The translations under genes and the position numbers were made by a program. Below, piece by piece: positions 59,961-64,000 of a DNA stretch of 64,000 nt (the first letter of the stretch is position 1; each line of letters starts with the position of its first letter). The notes under the pieces were generated by a model. The model had not been told where the DNA came from, made no database searches, and was given only the letters and a program-made list of their open reading frames with translations. Location of the stretch: positions 2,232,001 to 2,296,000 of the forward strand of contig JBQJBP010000001.1 in NCBI GenBank assembly GCA_052078155.1, given 5' to 3'. This DNA is from CAXBMB01 sp052078155. GTDB lineage: Bacteria > Pseudomonadota > Alphaproteobacteria > Kiloniellales > DSM-21159.

Positions 59961-60618
59961 GAATCCCGATGGCGCAAAACCATGCTTTCAGGATGTGGTT
60001 CAGCGCAGTTGATTTGTCCAAACGGCTTAACCTTGCGTGAACAATCCAACGCAGAATTGGGTTGGCCGGCAGCAATTGCGCCTGGAACCAAGCCATCACC
60101 CCTCCCTTAAGATTCTAAAAAGAACTTCATGCTTCAAGCATCATCATCTGGTGAATCCGCCCAAATCATGAAGCTTCTTAACGCGCTTTAACCCCAGGCC
60201 TTTAAGAAATCACCCGGCGATCTCATGATCGTCATAAAATTTGTTTTAAACTGTAAAAACAAACAGATACCTGATTTTCGCGGAAGGTGGTTTTCTACCT
60301 GGCGGCAGGTTTGACAGTTCCACAAAGGCCTCACATCCGGGATGTGGCAACAAAACGGCATCAGACTGCGGGCTGGAATTTGTCCGAACAGAAAGCTGCC
60401 GCGGCGATCAAGTGAAAATTTTCTTCCCTATCCTATAAAATATTTCAGTTGCACCCGCAGGTCATACTGATGTCCCATTGCAGCGGTAAGCTAATGCCTG
60501 AAAAACGACACGAACTACATAAATCACGTCGCGTATGGTTGTGTTTTGGAGGGGCCACTTTCATACGCTCTTATGCCATAATCACAAAAACTAATGTGAA
60601 CAGGGAGTTACTCATCAA
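59961..60618. other. Intergenic region before peptide-ABC operon
   Basis: About 660 bases without a gene. A diverged repeat fragment is at 60106-60175. The A+T-rich part at 60410-60600 probably contains the promoter of the substrate-binding protein, which has an AGGGAG ribosome-binding site. Confidence 0.55.
60106..60175. repeat. Diverged repeat fragment D
   Basis: CTTCAAGCATCATCATCTGG, then TGAATCCGCCCAAAT, resembles the second half of unit B (CTTCAAGTGTTATCACCTAG, then TGATTCCACTTAAA). Only the tail part is present. Confidence 0.45.
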
Positions 60619-62214
60619 ATGACGGACGAACTCAAAAAACTGCAAGCTGCTCTGGCCGCTGGCCGGGTCGGACGCCGTGACTTTATGGTTGGCGCACTGG
60701 GCGCAGGCCTGACATTGGGCGCAGCCAATTCCATCTTTGCCTCTTCCGCCATGGCCAACACGCCGACAAAAGGCGGCCATATGGTGTTGGGCATGAGCGG
60801 CGGCAGCGCCACAGACACCAACGACCCCGCGACCTACACCAACGACGTGGACTCCACCGTCGGGCGCCTCTGGGGCAACACCCTGGTGGCTTACTCACCC
60901 ACCGGCGGCGCACCGACCCCGGTGCTGGCTGAATCCTACGAAGGCACCAACAAGGCCAAAACCTGGGTCTTTAACCTGCGCAAAGGCGTTCAGTTCTCCA
61001 ACGGCAAGGAAATGACGGCGGATGACGTGGTGGCCACCATCAAACGTCACTCCGACGAAAACTCCAAGTCCGGCGCTCTGGGCATCATGCGCGGCATCAC
61101 CGACATCAAGGCCGATGGTCCCCATACGGTTGTGATCAACCTTGAAACGGCCAATGCTGACTTGCCCTTCCTGATGGCCGACTATCACCTGGTGATCCAG
61201 CCTAACGGTGGTCTCGATGATCCGCAGGCTGCCATCGGTACCGGCGCCTACATTCTGGAAGTCGCCGAACATGGCGTGCGTTATCTGGCCAAGAAGAACC
61301 CCAACTACTGGAACCCCAACGAAGGCCATGTGGACTCTGTCGAACTGCTGGTGATCAACGATCTGACCGCCCGTATGTCCGCGCTGCAGTCCGGCAAGGT
61401 TCACATGATCAACCGTGTGGATCCCAAGACCATTTCCTTCCTGAAGCGCGCCAAGAACATCTCCATCGAAAACACGGCAGGCCGCGGCCACTATGTTTTT
61501 ATCATGCACTGTGACAAGGGTCCCTTCGCCAACAACGACCTGCGTCTGGCCATGAAGTACGCCATGGACCGCGAAGCCATGGTCAAGCAGATCCTGCGCG
61601 GGTACGGCACCGTGGGCAATGACATGCCCATCAACACCGCCTACCCCTACTTCCCGGATTCCATTGAGCAGCGCGCTTACGATCCGGACAAAGCCAAGTT
61701 CCACTTCAAGAAATCCGGTCATGACGGCCCGGTTCTGCTGCGCACTTCCAACGCCGCCTTCAATGGCGCCGAAGATGCAGCAGTGCTGTATCAGCAGCAG
61801 GCTGCCAAAGCCGGCATCCAACTTGATGTGAAGCGTGAACCGGCAGACGGCTACTGGTCCAACGTCTGGAACGTGCAGCCGTTCTGCACCTCCTATTGGG
61901 GCGGTCGTCCGACCCAGGACCAGATGTACTCCGTGGCTTACTATTCCAAAGCTGACTGGAACGACACAAAGTGGTTCCGCCCCGGCTTTGACAAGCTGCT
62001 GTTCGAAGCCCGTGCCGAGCTGGACGGCAACCGCCGTAAAGAGCTCTACACGGAAATGGGGACCATGGTCCGCGACGATGGCGGCCTGATCTGCCCCATG
62101 TTCAATGACTTCATTGATGCCATTTCCACGGATGTCGGCGGGTATATCCGCGACCCCAATGGCATGATGTCCAACGGCTACGCACCTCTGCGCTGCTGGT
62201 TGAAGGACGCCTAA
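60619..62214 (+). CDS. Dipeptide/oligopeptide-type ABC substrate-binding protein, Tat-exported
   Basis: 531-residue periplasmic binding protein of the SBP_bac_5 (DppA/OppA) type. The twin-arginine signal is GRRDFMVGALGAG near residues 18-30, cleavage near SSAMA. The mature part shows the ATYTNDVDST N-lobe, the YSPTGGAPTPVLAESYEG strand and FNLRKGVQFSNGKEMTADDV, all typical. The ligand may be a peptide or other small compound. It is followed by a terminator and then by two permeases, so expression of the binding protein is likely to exceed that of the rest. Confidence 0.93.
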   Translation: MTDELKKLQAALAAGRVGRRDFMVGALGAGLTLGAANSIFASSAMANTPTKGGHMVLGMSGGSATDTNDPATYTNDVDSTVGRLWGNTLVAYSPTGGAPTPVLAESYEGTNKAKTWVFNLRKGVQFSNGKEMTADDVVATIKRHSDENSKSGALGIMRGITDIKADGPHTVVINLETANADLPFLMADYHLVIQPNGGLDDPQAAIGTGAYILEVAEHGVRYLAKKNPNYWNPNEGHVDSVELLVINDLTARMSALQSGKVHMINRVDPKTISFLKRAKNISIENTAGRGHYVFIMHCDKGPFANNDLRLAMKYAMDREAMVKQILRGYGTVGNDMPINTAYPYFPDSIEQRAYDPDKAKFHFKKSGHDGPVLLRTSNAAFNGAEDAAVLYQQQAAKAGIQLDVKREPADGYWSNVWNVQPFCTSYWGGRPTQDQMYSVAYYSKADWNDTKWFRPGFDKLLFEARAELDGNRRKELYTEMGTMVRDDGGLICPMFNDFIDAISTDVGGYIRDPNGMMSNGYAPLRCWLKDA

Positions 62215-62679
62215 GTCGGGTGGGTTAGCAAAAAACAACCAAGGTCTTCCTCATCGGGGGACCTTGGTTTTTTGCTTTCCGAACCGGTGTCTCACCCAGG
62301 AATGAGGTTTGTTGCCCTTTTTGCTTCATTGTTATTGTACAACGGTATAAAAACTTTGGGCCAAACAGAAAGGAAAACTGCCTTTCTGCGACAAAAACAG
62401 TATCATTCATGTAAGAACCCGCATCAAAAGCGGGGCAGGGTCACAGACAATACCAGTCAAGATACAACTGTCTGGCTGACTCAAAGGAACAGGTAGATCT
62501 GTCAAACCGCACGCTAAGTTTGGCGGAACGACAGGGGGTCTAGACCTCTACTTCGGACAAAACTGTGAACCGCTCAGGCTTCACAGGAACGGTCCCTACT
62601 CAAAGTACGGCTTGGAAAAGGCGCTTTGAGTAAGCACCGCAAAAGTCCGGCGTAAAGGCGAGGGGAACATACAAAAGCT
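62215..62679. other. Intergenic region inside the peptide-ABC operon
   Basis: About 465 bases containing a terminator at 62237-62273 and then a stretch without a gene. A second promoter for the permeases is likely; none stands out. Confidence 0.5.
62237..62273 (+). terminator. Terminator between binding-protein and permease genes
   Basis: AACCAAGGTC pairs with GACCTTGGTT over 10 bp around a 13-base loop, then TTTT. It lies 23 bases after the binding-protein stop. Confidence 0.85.
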
Positions 62680-63639
62680 ATGTCTTATCCATTGCTCAGG
62701 ATGATTGTTCAGCGGCTGCTGCTGGGCCTCGTCCTATTGTTGGCCATCTCGGTGGTCATCTTTGCCGGCACGGAAATCCTGCCCGGCGACGTCGCACAGG
62801 CCATTCTCGGCCAATCCGCTACACCTGAGGCACTTGCGAACATCCGCGCCGAACTGGGTTTGGAACGGCCCGTTTATGTGCGCTACTTCGAGTGGCTCTT
62901 TGGCTTGCTGCAGGGAGATCTCGGGAACTCCTACACCAGCGGACAGCCTATTATCGATCAATTGGGCAAGCGCCTGGGCAACACCCTGTTCCTGGCCATG
63001 TGGGCAGCCATCATTGCTGTTCCCCTGGCCGTCGGTCTGGGCCTGCTGGCCGTCCACCACCGCGACGGCCTGGTTGACCGCACCATCTCCGTGATCACCC
63101 TCACCGCCATCTCCCTGCCGGAGTTCTTCATCGGCTACCTGCTGATCCTGATCTTCGCAGTGGAACTGCAATGGGTGACCAACGTCTCCAGCGTCTATGA
63201 CGGCATGCCTTTCTGGGAGCGTATGGCAGCCATTGCCCTGCCCGTCGTCACTCTGACACTGGTGGTTCTGGCTCACATGATGCGCATGACCCGCGCTGCG
63301 GTGCTCAGCATCATGTCCTCTTCTTATGTGGAAACCGCTGAACTCAAGGGACTGTCCCCCTTCAAGATCATCTGGCACCACGCCTTTCCCAACGCCATTG
63401 CGCCGGTCATCACCGTTGTGGTGCTGAACCTGGCCTATCTGGTGGTGGGTGTCGTGGTGGTCGAGGTGATCTTCGTCTATCCCGGCATGGGCCAATATCT
63501 GGTGGATCACGTCTCCAAACGTGACGTGCCCGTCGTCCAGGCCTGCGGTCTGGTCTTCGCGGCCACCTACATCCTTCTCAATATGTTCGCAGACATCATG
63601 GCAATCATTGCCAATCCCCGTCTGCGCCATCCTAAGTGA
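62680..63639 (+). CDS. Dipeptide-type ABC permease, DppB-like
   Basis: 319-residue membrane subunit. The N-terminal helix and the periplasmic domain (FAGTEILPGDVAQAILG, then LGLERPVYVRYFEWL) are characteristic of DppB/OppB. The EAA loop with ELKGLSPFKIIWHHAFPNA contacts the ATPase. Six membrane helices. It is followed by the DppC-like permease gene after 8 bases. Confidence 0.93.
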   Translation: MSYPLLRMIVQRLLLGLVLLLAISVVIFAGTEILPGDVAQAILGQSATPEALANIRAELGLERPVYVRYFEWLFGLLQGDLGNSYTSGQPIIDQLGKRLGNTLFLAMWAAIIAVPLAVGLGLLAVHHRDGLVDRTISVITLTAISLPEFFIGYLLILIFAVELQWVTNVSSVYDGMPFWERMAAIALPVVTLTLVVLAHMMRMTRAAVLSIMSSSYVETAELKGLSPFKIIWHHAFPNAIAPVITVVVLNLAYLVVGVVVVEVIFVYPGMGQYLVDHVSKRDVPVVQACGLVFAATYILLNMFADIMAIIANPRLRHPK

Positions 63640-63647
63640 GGTCGGCC

Positions 63648-64000
63648 ATGCGTGGGATTCCTATTACATCACTCATCGGGCTTGTCATCCTGGCAGCCTT
63701 TGTCCTCATGGCGATTTTCGCCCCTGTTCTGGCCCCCTACGGCGAAGCAGAGATTGTCGGCGACGTCTGGGAGCCGCCCTCTGACAACTTTGTTCTGGGG
63801 ACGGATAACCTGGGCCGGGACATGTACTCCCGCCTGATCTATGGCGGACGCCTGACCATTGCGGTGGCGGCAGCGGCCACCTGCATCTCTTTCTTCATGG
63901 GGGTTTTCCTTGGCTTCCTGGCTGCAGTGGTCCGGGGCTGGCTGGATCAGGGCCTCAGCCGTTTGAATGACCTGATGATGGCCATTCCGACCCTGATTTT
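63648..64000 (+). CDS. Dipeptide-type ABC permease, DppC-like (5' part)
   Basis: Second permease subunit, cut by the end of the window. The 117 codons present begin MRGIPITSLIGLVILAA, a first membrane helix, then FAPVLAPYGEAEI, the LGTDNLGRDMYSRLIYGGR signature of DppC/OppC, and the start of the next helices. It follows the DppB-like gene by 8 bases behind AAGTGAGG. The ATPase genes are probably beyond the window. Confidence 0.92.
   Translation, partial: MRGIPITSLIGLVILAAFVLMAIFAPVLAPYGEAEIVGDVWEPPSDNFVLGTDNLGRDMYSRLIYGGRLTIAVAAAATCISFFMGVFLGFLAAVVRGWLDQGLSRLNDLMMAIPTLI

Overview
The window looks like a chromosomal segment of an alphaproteobacterium, most likely a Rhodospirillales/Kiloniellales-type lineage; the order is inferred from gene content only. 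The evidence is a CcrM-type GANTC methyltransferase next to rnhB, an F0 operon of atpI-a-c-b'-b with the duplicated b subunit and no F1 genes, an ETF-QO / TPR lipoprotein / ispE block, and the mutY / DUF721 / DsbA-like / smc neighbourhood. Most genes are G+C-rich and compact, with ATGA or TGATG overlaps inside operons.

Layout. 1-5643 (minus): a polyamine-type ABC importer (ATPase, Tat-exported binding protein, two permeases) followed by two short-chain dehydrogenases, with a divergent LuxR-type regulator and an operator-like inverted repeat between them. 6655-8264: a B3/B4-domain protein overlapping an EamA permease. 8404-12831: an A+T-richer restriction-modification island (HTH-bearing m5C methyltransferase, Vsr nuclease, long MvaI/BcnI-type endonuclease). 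It is bracketed by two copies of the 3' end of a secreted agmatinase-family gene that differ only at synonymous third positions. 14207-19926: tRNA-Gln, ispE, a TPR lipoprotein and ETF-QO. 20466-26321: a family-4-like uracil-DNA glycosylase, an unrecognised two-gene cassette (692 and 207 aa), and an Lrp regulator divergent from diaminopropionate ammonia-lyase. 26808-33602: lytic transglycosylase, moaB, a 5'-defective truncated globin beside an NsrR-like repressor, two small glycosyltransferases and a phosphotransferase. 33603-34955 is a long stretch without genes ending in a strong terminator just before a PA0069-type radical SAM gene. 36306-37287: two paralogous small lipoproteins and a 59-codon zinc-ribbon protein. 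37829-48736: CPA2 antiporter, rnhB, ccrM, mutY, a PepSY-like membrane protein, DUF721, DsbA-like and smc. 49138-51848: F0 ATP synthase. The rest holds a chemoreceptor, enoyl-CoA hydratase, MFS carrier, M20 amidohydrolase, GNAT, DUF2817 peptidase and the start of a dipeptide-type ABC operon cut by the window end.

Functional themes. Polyamine/amino-acid acquisition recurs: the Pot-like importer, the periplasmic agmatinase-like enzyme, DpaL with its Lrp regulator, the M20 and DUF2817 hydrolases, and the peptide ABC importer. DNA methylation is represented twice: the housekeeping CcrM, with four GANTC sites packed upstream of its own gene, and the imported R-M/Vsr set. A family of palindromic intergenic repeats occurs around ispE and before rnhB, with fragments elsewhere.

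The best candidates for something undescribed are the 692 aa + 207 aa cassette at 21.5-24.2 kb, the perfect 30-bp palindrome at 26.6 kb, and the terminator-ended gene-free region at 33.6-34.9 kb.
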